Assembly: GCF_014697025.1 (NCBI RefSeq)
Contig: NZ_JACJRC010000021.1
Coordinates: 1 to 64,000 of the forward strand
Source: Alkalinema sp. FACHB-956
Lineage (GTDB): Bacteria; Cyanobacteriota; Cyanobacteriia; Leptolyngbyales; Leptolyngbyaceae
Direction: 5' to 3'
DNA: 64,000 nucleotides
The stretch's first letter is position 1. Every line of letters begins with the position of its first letter. Of the stretch, positions 44,995 through 55,278 are shown in pieces. A program made the translations under genes and the position numbers. The notes under the pieces were generated by a model. That model did no database searches, was not told the origin of the DNA, and saw only the letters and a program-made list of their open reading frames with translations.

Positions 44995-45876
44995 GTGGAT
45001 GGCAATCGAGACTGGAAGCGTGGGGGAGCAGCGGGAATGCAGGCGGGTATTGGGCAAAATCAACCCTCTCCAGTCCAGGGAACGCCCCTGATCCAACTGG
45101 AAAAGGTCGGTCTCACGTTGGGGCAGCAAGCGAGCACCCGAACCCAAGGCTGGTTTGGCAAACGGTCAGCGCTGACATTACCGGGGTACCCCGTTTTTCA
45201 GGGCGTTTCAGGGAAGATTCATGCGGGCGATCGCTGGGCCGTGATTGGGGCAGTGGGCAGTGGCAAAACGTCGTTGTTGCGGCTGCTGAATCGGCTGATG
45301 GACCCAACGCAGGGGCGCTTGTTTTGGCAGGGGCAGCCCTACGATCGCGTTCCCATTGCGACATTGCGACAGCAGATTATGGCCGTGGCCCAGGAGCCGA
45401 AGTTACTGGGCATGACGGTACAGCAGGCGTTGGAATACCCACTCCGGCTGAGAAACTTAGCCCCGGAGGAAATCAACGATCGGGTCAAGGCTTGTCTGGC
45501 TCAAATGACGATCCCCGATGCATGGCTCGCCAAAACAGAAGCCCAACTTTCGGCTGGGCAACGACAATGGGTTGCGATCGCGCGGGGGATAATCGCTCAG
45601 CCAACGGTCTTACTGCTGGATGAACCAACGGCCTATTTGGATCCGAAGTTGATTCAACAATTAACGGAATGCCTGCTGCCCGCCAAAACCGTGCCAACGG
45701 TGATCATCGCCACCCATGACATTCCCTGGATCCAAGATATATGCACCTCGGCCATGTACTTGACCGATCGTCGGGGACAATGGTTCACCGATCGGCCTGA
45801 CTGGGCAGGGTTACAAGCCCAACTGAGCCAAGCTCGGCAGCAACTTGCGGCGGAATGGGATGAACCCCTCGAATAG
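44995..45876 (+). CDS. ABC transporter ATP-binding protein, unknown substrate
   Basis: Using the GTG right after the preceding stop gives 293 residues; the ATG at 45037 is equally plausible. Walker A is GAVGSGKTS, Q-loop AQEPKLLGMTVQQAL, signature LSAGQRQWVAIARG (Ala and Trp variants), Walker B VLLLDEPTAYLDP and H-loop IIATHDIPWIQD. An insertion between the first two beta strands (QQASTRTQGWFGKRSALTLP) is unusual. It probably acts with the membrane protein encoded immediately upstream (inference from coupling). Confidence 0.82.
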   Translation: MDGNRDWKRGGAAGMQAGIGQNQPSPVQGTPLIQLEKVGLTLGQQASTRTQGWFGKRSALTLPGYPVFQGVSGKIHAGDRWAVIGAVGSGKTSLLRLLNRLMDPTQGRLFWQGQPYDRVPIATLRQQIMAVAQEPKLLGMTVQQALEYPLRLRNLAPEEINDRVKACLAQMTIPDAWLAKTEAQLSAGQRQWVAIARGIIAQPTVLLLDEPTAYLDPKLIQQLTECLLPAKTVPTVIIATHDIPWIQDICTSAMYLTDRRGQWFTDRPDWAGLQAQLSQARQQLAAEWDEPLE

Positions 45877-45909
45877 ATGGCTGGTGGTTCAAGGGGGCGA
45901 GGAATTGTG

Positions 45910-46665
45910 TTAGGGCACCGATCGGGCGATCGCGATATTAGGCTGGGGGTAGTTCGCCGGGGGGCGGCCCACGGTGGAGTTCAAGCTTTCTAAGTTCAAT
46001 CGATAGCCCACATTCCGCACGGTTTGAATCAGGCTGGGCTGATGGGGATCGATTTCGACTTTTTTGCGTAGCGAAAGGATATGGGTATCCACGGTACGCG
46101 GGTTGTCGATTTCGTCAGGCCAGGCCCGTTGCAGGAGTTCCGATCGGCTGAGGGGCGACCCCCCGGCCTGAGCCAGGACGTACAACAGGCTGAATTCCTG
46201 GGGCGTGAGTTCAATGCGTTCCCCAGCAAAGCGAACCCGCCGATGTACCAGATCAATTTTGAGGCTGCCGTAGTCTAGGAAGGCCGGCGGGGCGGCCATG
46301 CGTGCCCGACGGGTGAGGGCATCGATGCGCGCCAAAAACTCTTGCATCCCAAAGGGTTTCGTCAAATAGTCATCGGCACCGGCACGTAACCCTTGCACAA
46401 TGTCAGCCTCGGTGGACTGGGCAGACAGCATCAAAATCATCACCTGGGGCTGCTGACGGAGCCAGCGACAAAACTCAAGACCTTCGCCCCCAGGTAAATC
46501 GTTACTGACGATTACGAGATTGGGTTGCCGAGCCTGGAAGGCTTCACGAGCCTGCAGGCAATCGGCGGACTGAAACACTTGGTAACCCGCCTGCTGGAGG
46601 TGCCACCCGAGCAGCGATCGCAGGTGCGGATTTCCCTCGATAATTTGTATACAAACGGATCCCAC
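45910..46665 (-). CDS. OmpR-type response regulator with degenerate receiver
   Basis: The protein has 251 residues. A CheY-like receiver (1-120) and an OmpR winged helix (about 130-228: IELTPQEFSLLYVLAQAGG, RSELLQRAWPDEIDNPRTVDTHILSLRKKV, VRNVGYRL) are both present. The phospho-acceptor Asp is replaced by Ser54 (LVIVSNDLPG), the acidic pair by Glu10-Gly11 (IIEGNP) and the switch Thr by Ser81; only Lys103 (LTKPF) is kept. It should not be phosphorylated normally and resembles atypical, phosphorylation-independent cyanobacterial regulators. No histidine kinase is nearby. Confidence 0.9.
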   Translation of the reverse strand: MGSVCIQIIEGNPHLRSLLGWHLQQAGYQVFQSADCLQAREAFQARQPNLVIVSNDLPGGEGLEFCRWLRQQPQVMILMLSAQSTEADIVQGLRAGADDYLTKPFGMQEFLARIDALTRRARMAAPPAFLDYGSLKIDLVHRRVRFAGERIELTPQEFSLLYVLAQAGGSPLSRSELLQRAWPDEIDNPRTVDTHILSLRKKVEIDPHQPSLIQTVRNVGYRLNLESLNSTVGRPPANYPQPNIAIARSVP

Positions 46666-46872
46666 GGGGGTGAATGCCTGAAACTTACGTCAACAGCCTA
46701 GCAAAGCCTTTTGGTTTGGATTTGTAAAGCAGGTTACGCCCTAGGGTGGAGAGTTGACAAATTTTCAGTTATTTGATTGTTCTTAGGATTCCAATTTGTG
46801 GCGAAGGAGAGATCCCCTGCGGTTTCTGGGGCGATCGTCTCCGTATAATGACTCACGCAATGTTACTTAATG

Positions 46873-46896
46873 GAGATTAAATTACCGTGTAATCTC
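46873..46896. promoter_or_regulatory. Inverted repeat upstream of the DUF6761-like gene
   Basis: GAGATTA-N10-TAATCTC lies about 75 bases before the ATG at 46970. It could be an operator. The rest of the 304-base spacer shows nothing. Confidence 0.35.
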
Positions 46897-46969
46897 TACA
46901 TCAAACGATGGAGGATCGGAGAGAATTGATCTTAAGATAGGAGTTAAGATAGCTTTCCTCTAGGAGTCT

Positions 46970-47224
46970 ATGCTTCAAGATGCACGCACCATTCGCTTTT
47001 ACCAACGGCTCTCGGATGCGCTTGTAGAGCTGTGGAATCGTGGGTATCGTTTTGATGACCTTCGCCTCTATTTGGATGGCTACATTGCCGCCCTGCGCCA
47101 TAGCGACAGCCTCGAGCCGTTTCAGATTAATCGTTTAGAAGAGGAGATTACTCGCTACTTGTACGATGCTTCGAATTTTGAGATGCCAGAGCCACAGCCA
47201 GATTGGGACTTGGGCTATTACTAA
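46970..47224 (+). CDS. Small conserved cyanobacterial protein (DUF6761-like)
   Basis: The protein has 84 residues: TIRFYQRLSDALVELWNRGY, FDDLRLYLDGYIAALRH, YQINRLEEEI-like QINRLEEEITRYLYDASNF and an acidic Trp-containing tail ending DLGYY. It is all-helical and soluble. I recall this as a cyanobacteria-wide family without known function. The Shine-Dalgarno is CTAGGAGTCT before ATG. A terminator follows. Confidence 0.75.
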   Translation: MLQDARTIRFYQRLSDALVELWNRGYRFDDLRLYLDGYIAALRHSDSLEPFQINRLEEEITRYLYDASNFEMPEPQPDWDLGYY

Positions 47225-47239
47225 TCCTGGGAAATAACG

Positions 47240-47275
47240 AACCCCTCGACCAAGCTGCGGAAGAGGGGTTTGTGG
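47240..47275 (+). terminator. Rho-independent terminator
   Basis: AACCCCTC / GAGGGGTT stem with a 15-base loop, followed by TGTGGTTTTT. Confidence 0.8.
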
Positions 47276-47351
47276 TTTTTAGGGATCGGTTGCCCTGCCC
47301 ACGGCGATGTCCAGTGACCTGACCATAATGGCCGTACCCAGAATGCACCCC

Positions 47352-47675
47352 CTAGGATGCAAGGGCTACTTCGACCATTTGTTGGAGCTCGCCTTTTTGG
47401 TACAGCTCGATCATGATGTCTGAACCGCCAATGAACTCACCATTAATGTAGACCTGGGGAATGGTGGGCCAGTTGGAGTAGTCTTTGATGCCTTGGCGAA
47501 TTTCGTAGTCTGCGAGAATATCGAAGGTTTCGAAGGGGACGCCGAGGACGTTGAGGATCTGTACGACGTTGTTGGAGAAGCCGCACTGGGGCATGAGTTT
47601 GTTGCCTTTCATGAAAACCATGATTTTGTTGTTTTGAATCAGGTCTTCGATGCGTTGTTTTACTTCTGGGGTCAT
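47352..47675 (-). CDS. grxD: Monothiol glutaredoxin (CGFS type)
   Basis: The protein has 107 residues. The active site CGFS lies in KLMPQCGFSNNVV, with the glutathione-binding WPTIPQVYINGEFIGGSDIM. Monothiol CGFS glutaredoxins carry and transfer [2Fe-2S] clusters. The bolA gene lies 35 bases upstream on the same strand, and BolA and CGFS glutaredoxin form cluster-bridged heterodimers, so the gene order matches a known partnership. Confidence 0.95.
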   Translation of the reverse strand: MTPEVKQRIEDLIQNNKIMVFMKGNKLMPQCGFSNNVVQILNVLGVPFETFDILADYEIRQGIKDYSNWPTIPQVYINGEFIGGSDIMIELYQKGELQQMVEVALAS

Positions 47676-47710
47676 AGTGTTTGCGACGGGTGAGTGATTT
47701 GAATTAGACG

Positions 47711-47986
47711 TTACACCTTAGCGGCCCATTCTTCGGGGGTGAAGGTGTTGAGCGCGAGGGCGTGGATGGCCTCGGTTGCCATGGCTTGTTTGACGGCTGC
47801 GTAGACCATTTGGTGCTGTTGCACGCGGCGTTTACCTGCGAAGGCGTCGGAAACGACGGTGACTTCGAAATGGGAGCCATCATTGGTAAAAACCTGAACT
47901 TTGGCATCCGGAATTTCAGCCGTAATCATTGCTTCAACCTGATCCGGATTCACGATCGCTGCTCCTTTAAAGTCTAGACTGCACAT
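47711..47986 (-). CDS. bolA: BolA family protein
   Basis: This 91-residue protein is a single BolA domain: [30 protein letters not shown], with the [13 protein letters not shown] helix whose His can ligate a cluster. It is first gene of a two-gene operon with grxD. Confidence 0.93.
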   Translation of the reverse strand: MCSLDFKGAAIVNPDQVEAMITAEIPDAKVQVFTNDGSHFEVTVVSDAFAGKRRVQQHQMVYAAVKQAMATEAIHALALNTFTPEEWAAKV

Positions 47987-48130
47987 TTCACTCTTTCCAG
48001 TCTAGCGGTTCCTGGCGATTGGTTTCATTATGGCGATGGGGTGGGTGTCATAGAAAGTAGACTATCCCCCCTAAGGCATGAAGTAATCGCTGATTGAGTG
48101 ATTGCTGATGGGCCGATCGCTGCAATGATG

Positions 48131-48174
48131 GTTGAATGATTGCTAAATGATCGCTAAATGATTGTTGAATGATT
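48131..48174. repeat. Tandem repeat, 11 bp x 4
   Basis: Units GTTGAATGATT / GCTAAATGATC / GCTAAATGATT / GTTGAATGATT form an 11-bp periodic array next to the stop codon of the PSI factor gene. Confidence 0.88.
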
Positions 48175-48175
48175 G

Positions 48176-48808
48176 TTACTGCGGAACCAGTTCGGTACTC
48201 AGTTCATTGACCTTGCGCCGTTGCAGCGTTTGGGATTCCGATCGGGGCAAGAGATCAAACACTTCCCGCAGGACATCATCGGATTTTTCAAAGGGCACCT
48301 TACCCACTTCATCGAGGCGCACTTGGCCCTTTTGGTCAAAAATGACTGTTTGGGGAATATAGCCCTGGTAATAATAGGCGGGTTCCGTCGGTTCGTAGTC
48401 TTCTTTGAGCGGGAGGGAGTCTACTCGAATCGCAATAAAGCTTGCAGCACGACCATAGAAGGCTTGCAGTTGGGAAACCGTCAGTGAATATTCCTTGCAA
48501 TCGCTGCTGTCATCGGCATAGAACACCACGATCGCGGGTTTTTCTTTCTTGATGGTATCTGCCAGGGTGATCCGAGGGGGAATCAGGGAGCCATTTCCGG
48601 CATAGAGCGCAAAAATGTCGCCATCAAAGCGATCGTCATTCAGGGCAGCCTGGGCGGGTGACGGGAAACAGAACAGCAGAGCCAACACACAGAGACTGAC
48701 CACAGTTGCGAGTTTCCGGAGATAGCCGCTGAAGGTTCTCAGAGTGTGAAGGGGCTGGAGAGGACTAAGCATTTTTGAGAGGGCAGCGGACATAAAACGG
48801 GTTCCCAA
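48176..48808 (-). CDS. Thylakoid membrane photosystem I accumulation factor (thioredoxin-like)
   Basis: The protein has 210 residues (an in-frame ATG five codons in is an alternative start). A hydrophobic N-terminal helix (VVSLCVLALLFCFPSPAQA) acts as signal or anchor. The thioredoxin-like domain has IVVFYADDSSDCKEYSLTVS, where a CxxC is reduced to a single Cys, then YIPQTVIFDQKGQV, the cis-Pro region. I recall this family as required for photosystem I accumulation in cyanobacteria and as plastid-related; the name is from memory and moderately certain. Confidence 0.78.
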   Translation of the reverse strand: MGTRFMSAALSKMLSPLQPLHTLRTFSGYLRKLATVVSLCVLALLFCFPSPAQAALNDDRFDGDIFALYAGNGSLIPPRITLADTIKKEKPAIVVFYADDSSDCKEYSLTVSQLQAFYGRAASFIAIRVDSLPLKEDYEPTEPAYYYQGYIPQTVIFDQKGQVRLDEVGKVPFEKSDDVLREVFDLLPRSESQTLQRRKVNELSTELVPQ

Positions 48809-48908
48809 GAAGGTTTTGAAAGGTTTGCGCCTTCACGATTTTACCTGACGGGCTTACCTTTCCCGCTAGGCTTCTTGCTGGAATTGCGTTGAGGGAACCG
48901 TCCCAACT

Positions 48909-49130
48909 TTAGGATTCAGAGTCTTTGGGTTGTGCGGAGTCGGTCGATCGCGGTTGCAACAGGGTCTGGAACCAGTCCACTGGTAGCTTGTCGTAATTGG
49001 AAATGACGGCTAGCACAATTCCACCCAGAATAAAAATCGGAAAGGGAATCGTGAGGTGTTTCAACCACTGAAACCCCTCTACCATGCCGAATACGACTAA
49101 GAAACAGGCGATGGCAAACCGTAAGTTCAT
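48909..49130 (-). CDS. Small membrane protein, 73 aa
   Basis: Two hydrophobic segments (FAIACFLVVFGMVEG and FPIFILGGIVLAVISNY) and a Pro/Ser/acidic tail are seen. The start follows a plausible ATG without strong Shine-Dalgarno. The composition is typical of conserved small cyanobacterial membrane proteins; I do not recognise the family. It is transcribed in the same direction as the PSI factor gene, 100 bases upstream of it, and may be in one operon. Confidence 0.65.
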   Translation of the reverse strand: MNLRFAIACFLVVFGMVEGFQWLKHLTIPFPIFILGGIVLAVISNYDKLPVDWFQTLLQPRSTDSAQPKDSES

Positions 49131-51843
<2,713 letters not shown>

Positions 51844-51865
51844 TAGTCGATTGTTCAATGCTACA

Positions 51866-52018
51866 GATGAGATCCCCCCTAGCCCCCCTTAAAAAGGGGG
51901 GAATTCAGTCAAATTCTTTCAAAGTTCCCCTTTTTCTTGGCGTAGCCTCTCCGAAGGAGATAGGGGGATTTGGGGGGATCGTTATGGGTCGCAATGAGAA
52001 ATTGATTGGGTCTCAATC
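51866..52018 (-). repeat. MITE-like G/C-tract repeat, copy F with nested insertion
   Basis: Both arms are present in reverse orientation (GATCCCCCCTAGCCCCCC with AAAAAGGGGGG, and the CCCC/GGGG arm). The second arm is split by a 25-base insert (51936-51960, CTTGGCGTAGCCTCTCCGAAGG...), a palindromic motif that I recognise as another common cyanobacterial repeat. Confidence 0.75.
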
Positions 52019-52079
52019 AGTTTTGCTTGGGGGTGGGAGGAGGTAATAAATGATACCTGGCAAATTTTTGAAATACGGA

Positions 52080-52108
52080 TTGACAGGAGCTTTAGTTCTT
52101 CGTAGGCT
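52080..52108 (+). promoter_or_regulatory. Sigma-70-type promoter of the 72-aa gene, copy 2
   Basis: TTGACA (52080-52085), a 17-base spacer and TAGGCT (52103-52108). Hexamers and spacing equal those at 9534-9506, while most of the spacer differs. Confidence 0.8.
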
Positions 52109-52114
52109 TGTTTT

Positions 52115-52373
52115 TCATAGCGGCTCCGTGGACATCCTTCTTTGATGAAATGGGTTGGCATGAAGCACGGGGACGCTGGGATCCTGAAAATTTAGGGCAC
52201 TACCTGGGATTGCGCGAACAACCCCAAGTAGCTATCCCCCTCGCTGGTCGTGCAGCAAGGAGGCTTGTTGAGAATTTTAACATTCGATCGAGCCACTCTT
52301 GTTTGTGATGTCAAACGGGGTGGCTCTAAATTTTTGGGCTTTCTTCCGATTCACTACAGGAGAAGCTCACATT
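52115..52373 (+). ncRNA. Structured 5' leader / candidate regulatory RNA, copy 2
   Basis: Homologous to the leader at 9499-9261. P1: CTACCTGGG with CCCAAGTAG (52200-52208 / 52223-52231). P2: CCCCC-TC-GCTG with CAGC-AA-GGAGG (52236-52246 / 52253-52263). P3: GAGCCAC with GTGGCTC (52290-52296 / 52320-52326), followed by TAAATTTTTGGG. In P1 and P3 paired bases differ from copy 1 yet pairing is kept, while the P2-P3 linker is unchanged. AGGAG and the ATG of the 72-codon gene follow P3. The first ~75 nt of the two leaders are not alignable except the initial bases. The 5' end is inferred. Confidence 0.7.
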
Positions 52374-52592
52374 ATGGCGAAAGGTTCTAGCGATCGGAGC
52401 GATCGTTCGGTTGAACATGAGAAACAACGCTTACAGATCCACTTAATCGGTCATCAAGAATTTATTCAGGATACGATTAATCAATTGCATGTTCATCGGA
52501 TTGCAGACAGGATTCACTGGAGTCAACCAATGAAGATTGTCCATTCCGACGGGCAATACATCAGCATCCTCAGTCGCGAACGTCTGCGGTAA
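52374..52592 (+). CDS. Small conserved protein, 72 aa, paralogue 2 (leader-controlled)
   Basis: The ATG is preceded by ACAGGAGAAGCTCACATT. The N-terminal 18 residues are Ser/Asp/Arg-rich and differ from the paralogue. From LQIHLIGHQEFIQDTINQLH onward it aligns without gaps to the product at 9042-9260 (shared INQL, R..DR..WS.P, QY.S). No membrane or signal segment. Function unknown. As at the other locus, the gene stands alone behind its leader RNA. Confidence 0.75.
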   Translation: MAKGSSDRSDRSVEHEKQRLQIHLIGHQEFIQDTINQLHVHRIADRIHWSQPMKIVHSDGQYISILSRERLR

Positions 52593-52943
52593 TGGTGTAG
52601 TATCGGTGTCCCGCAGGTTTGTTTGTCTGACAGTCTGTGGGAACACTCGATATTACGATTAATTTCCTGTCTTAAAGATTTTATGAACAAAGGTACTGGC
52701 ATTGGAAGAGACGTTATACTGCAATTAGTCAGCCTAAGATCACAAATTAGGTGTTAGATAGACATTGTGCTACTTAATCGCCTTTTTGGGGTTAGATGGA
52801 AATATTTCTGACTGAAACTCTAATTTGGGATGTTAGGTAGACTCAATTCTATCCGACAATAAGCTATGCTGCCCCTGGCACTTGATCTGCTCTCTTGAAT
52901 CATATTCAAAAATTTTTCGTGTATAAGTAAGATTAGAGTGTTT
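52593..52943. other. AT-rich intergenic region
   Basis: No gene seen. Two imperfect copies of AATTAGGTGTTAGATAGAC / AATTTGGGATGTTAGGTAGAC occur about 80 bases apart (near 52750 and 52823). AT-rich composition starts at about 52640 and continues to about 54415. Confidence 0.45.
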
Positions 52944-53609
52944 ATGAAGAAATCATACTCGTGGGAAGGTTTTGAGTCGTGGAAAAAAGGCGAATCTAAG
53001 CTAGAAACGATTTCATTACTGTATAGCTACGACCTAGGCGACGCTGATGCCCCAAGTGATGTAAGAGATTTTTTAATTGCGCTAGAGGAGAGATTTGGAG
53101 GTTCTACCTACCCAGTTATTCGCCTGAGCGGTGACAATTATCTTTCCGTAGTTACTCCTAGTGTAGGAATATTGGTTTCATTTATTGTTGCTCCATTAGT
53201 CCGGAAATATTTAGATGGTTTTTTTAATGGTGATGGTCTCAAAGAACTGGGAGAGACTCATCGTGAAGAAATCACTCTCTGGTTTTCTAAATTAGAACAA
53301 GAACTTGATGTTGTAGTTGCTGCCACTAATGATCTGTTACAAGAATATCCGGAGACTCTAATATGTCGTAGACAAAGAACGGATCTGATTTTAGAAACTA
53401 ATTTAGGAGAAAGTAAATTAAGCATAGCCTTGAATAGACATCACTCTCAAGAAATTAGGGCTGCAATACCCAGTAGCATAGTAAATGCTATCAAATATCT
53501 CATCGAAAATCCTCCAGAAGGACACTTAGGAAATTTTACACTGCATTATGATTCAAGTAAAAAGAAGTGGCTTATCCACGTAACTAATGTGATTGATTTT
53601 TCTGGTTAA
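52944..53609 (+). CDS. Orphan AT-rich protein, 221 aa
   Basis: I do not recognise the family. The N-terminal ~60 residues are charged with Trp/Tyr (YSWEGFESWKKGESKLETIS). A hydrophobic stretch about 70-90 (YLSVVTPSVGILVSFIVAPLV) could be a membrane helix. The remainder is soluble, with helix LWFSKLEQELDVVVAATNDLL and a strand-rich end FTLHYDSSKKKWLIHVTNVIDF. The base composition is far more AT-rich than the flanking core genes and HIP1 octamers are absent, indicating recent transfer. Confidence 0.6.
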   Translation: MKKSYSWEGFESWKKGESKLETISLLYSYDLGDADAPSDVRDFLIALEERFGGSTYPVIRLSGDNYLSVVTPSVGILVSFIVAPLVRKYLDGFFNGDGLKELGETHREEITLWFSKLEQELDVVVAATNDLLQEYPETLICRRQRTDLILETNLGESKLSIALNRHHSQEIRAAIPSSIVNAIKYLIENPPEGHLGNFTLHYDSSKKKWLIHVTNVIDFSG

Positions 53610-53765
53610 CCTAAAACTAGGAATATTTCAAAATTCACAAGATTGAGCTGTAAAGTCGCAACAGTTCGATTGGAGATTCTGATTAGGAGCGTTAAATCGC
53701 AGACAAAGTTTGAGTATATGTATATACTGTATACTCTGCCTAGAAAATATATGTGCTGATTCTAC

Positions 53766-54413
53766 ATGAAAGAAAATTATAAGCAACTGATTCAGATCAA
53801 AGGACATTTGCCGACTGGTATTCTTAGTCAGAGTTTTCCAATAGATTTCATCGTCAAGTTTTTGGAGGATAATTCAAAATCAAATGAGTCTTTCCTTGAT
53901 GTTACAGGAGTTAGATTTCAAGGAAAAGATTCATTTTTAGTCCTGACATCTGAAAGACTGATCTGTGTTTATTTTAAGTCTGATGTGATTATTGGGAAAA
54001 ACTTTGAAGTTTCTCTGATCCTAGATTACACCCATATAAATAAATTTTCTATTGCGCCCCAAAGTGGAATTATTGTTACAGACAAAAACAGTGATTTTAA
54101 TATGTATTTTGTCCAGCCAGAAAAAGGTCGAGAATTTTTAGAGTCTCTCAAAAACTTAGGGATTAAGGTTGAAACCCTCACACTTATCCCTTCTGACAAA
54201 CATGAGAAAAAATTGCTCTTTCAGGGCATTGCTGGGTTCATAGTCATAGTCGCTCTAGTTGGTAGCTGCACTTACAATGCAATCACTCAACCTAAATCTA
54301 CCAATTCTGGCGCAAACGCAGAAGAGATTGAAAAATGTTTGAAGAAATACATTCAAGGCGATACTGTAGAGAAGCATGAAATCGAAGAAGCTTATAGGAA
54401 ATGCTCTCCTTGA
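53766..54413 (+). CDS. Orphan AT-rich membrane protein, 215 aa
   Basis: No family is recognised. A PH/GRAM-like soluble region (about 40-130: FLDVTGVRFQGKDSFLVLTSERLICVYF, then strands) is followed by one membrane helix (LLFQGIAGFIVIVALVGSC, about 165-185) and a short acidic tail. 'FLVLTSERLICVYF' resembles the start of PH-like bacterial domains that report 'is there a ligand', but this is only a shape argument. Composition matches the preceding orphan, so both probably arrived together. Confidence 0.6.
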   Translation: MKENYKQLIQIKGHLPTGILSQSFPIDFIVKFLEDNSKSNESFLDVTGVRFQGKDSFLVLTSERLICVYFKSDVIIGKNFEVSLILDYTHINKFSIAPQSGIIVTDKNSDFNMYFVQPEKGREFLESLKNLGIKVETLTLIPSDKHEKKLLFQGIAGFIVIVALVGSCTYNAITQPKSTNSGANAEEIEKCLKKYIQGDTVEKHEIEEAYRKCSP

Positions 54414-54438
54414 AGCTGTTGAGTCAAATTATCAACAG

Positions 54439-54492
54439 GTAATTTCAATCATGTGCCACGATCGCTGCAAGGACGTGAAAGAGCGATGCGAT
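54439..54492. repeat. Direct repeat flanking the PIN module, left copy
   Basis: About 50 bases (GGTAATTTCAATCATGTGCC... through AAGGACGTGAAAGAGCGAT) recur with few changes at 55279-55332, on the other side of the broken PIN gene and its partner. Confidence 0.8.
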
Positions 54493-54514
54493 CGCACAAC
54501 GGAACACCCAAAAA

Positions 54515-54727
54515 TCACCCTTTTCCTTGGCGGAATTGCTTAATTTGAGCGATCGCGTCTTCTAAGGTAATGCCATCCAAAAGCGAATCGCGATCGCGCG
54601 TGTAATCTCCACTGCCCTGGTCAAACTGCTGCAAAAAACGTGCCATTCCCACCGCACCTAACGCCTGCACCAAAGCCTCAATGCCAATCTGCCGTAATTG
54701 CGCTGGACTCAACTCATGGGTTTGCAT
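54515..54727 (-). CDS. Small helical partner of PIN toxin (putative antitoxin), 70 aa
   Basis: The sequence LSPAQLRQIGIEALVQALGAVGMARFLQQF, then QGSGDYTRDRD and ITLEDAIAQIKQF, matches a small cyanobacterial family often encoded next to PIN proteins of the YLDVCCLNRPFDDQ type. The start codon overlaps the last codons of the upstream PIN gene (14-base overlap), so translation was coupled. It is intact, whereas the PIN gene carries a stop. A near-identical partial copy lies at 56124-56309. Confidence 0.75.
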   Translation of the reverse strand: MQTHELSPAQLRQIGIEALVQALGAVGMARFLQQFDQGSGDYTRDRDSLLDGITLEDAIAQIKQFRQGKG

Positions 54728-55175
54728 CAGTCATCACCTCCAAAAGCCATCTCACTGGATTGACTACCTTCACTTGTAACATGTTTGAATGCCGTCCTGC
54801 CCAACGTATCATTCGATCATCCGTCGTCAGCAGTGCTGTTGCGCAGCCGATCTCAGCACAAGCTAAATGTAACGCATCAAACGTCCCCACCCCCTGCTGA
54901 ATAAATACACCCGCTCGAACCTCAATGGATTCATCTACAGTAACTTGCAGAGTTGCTAGATCAGCAAATGCCCGAAGCTGAGATTTCCGCTCTGCATCAC
55001 GAGTTTGGTTAATCTCAAGCGCGATCGCCTAACTTCCTACCAACTGCCATTCACCACGCTGACAGCGACCTAAAATCAGCAAAACTGCCTCTGATTCCAA
55101 CCGAACCCGTTCCTGAGTTTGATCATCAAACGGGCGATTCAAGCAACATACATCCAAATAGATCAGCACACTCAT
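54714..55175 (-). pseudogene. PIN-domain toxin gene broken by one in-frame TAG
   Basis: Translated from ATG at 55175 the frame reads MSVLIYLDVCCLNRPFDDQT and runs through GRCQRGEWQLVGS, then TAG, then AIALEINQTRDAERK, FADLATLQVTV, TFDALHLACAEIGCATALLTTDDRM and ends with TGA inside the partner's start. Both halves align to a single 153-residue PIN protein with no frameshift. The stop falls just before a GCGATCGC octamer and is one base away from TCG (Ser). This is either a true nonsense mutation, a sequencing error, or the toxin is now inactive. Confidence 0.8.
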
Positions 55176-55278
55176 TGATTCGAGGCTAGTTAAGCTGACC
55201 TTATTCTATGACGTGGCCGGGAGTTAAAGGTTTGATTTCAACCTGCTACGTAACATTAATCGACATTTATTAGCATCG

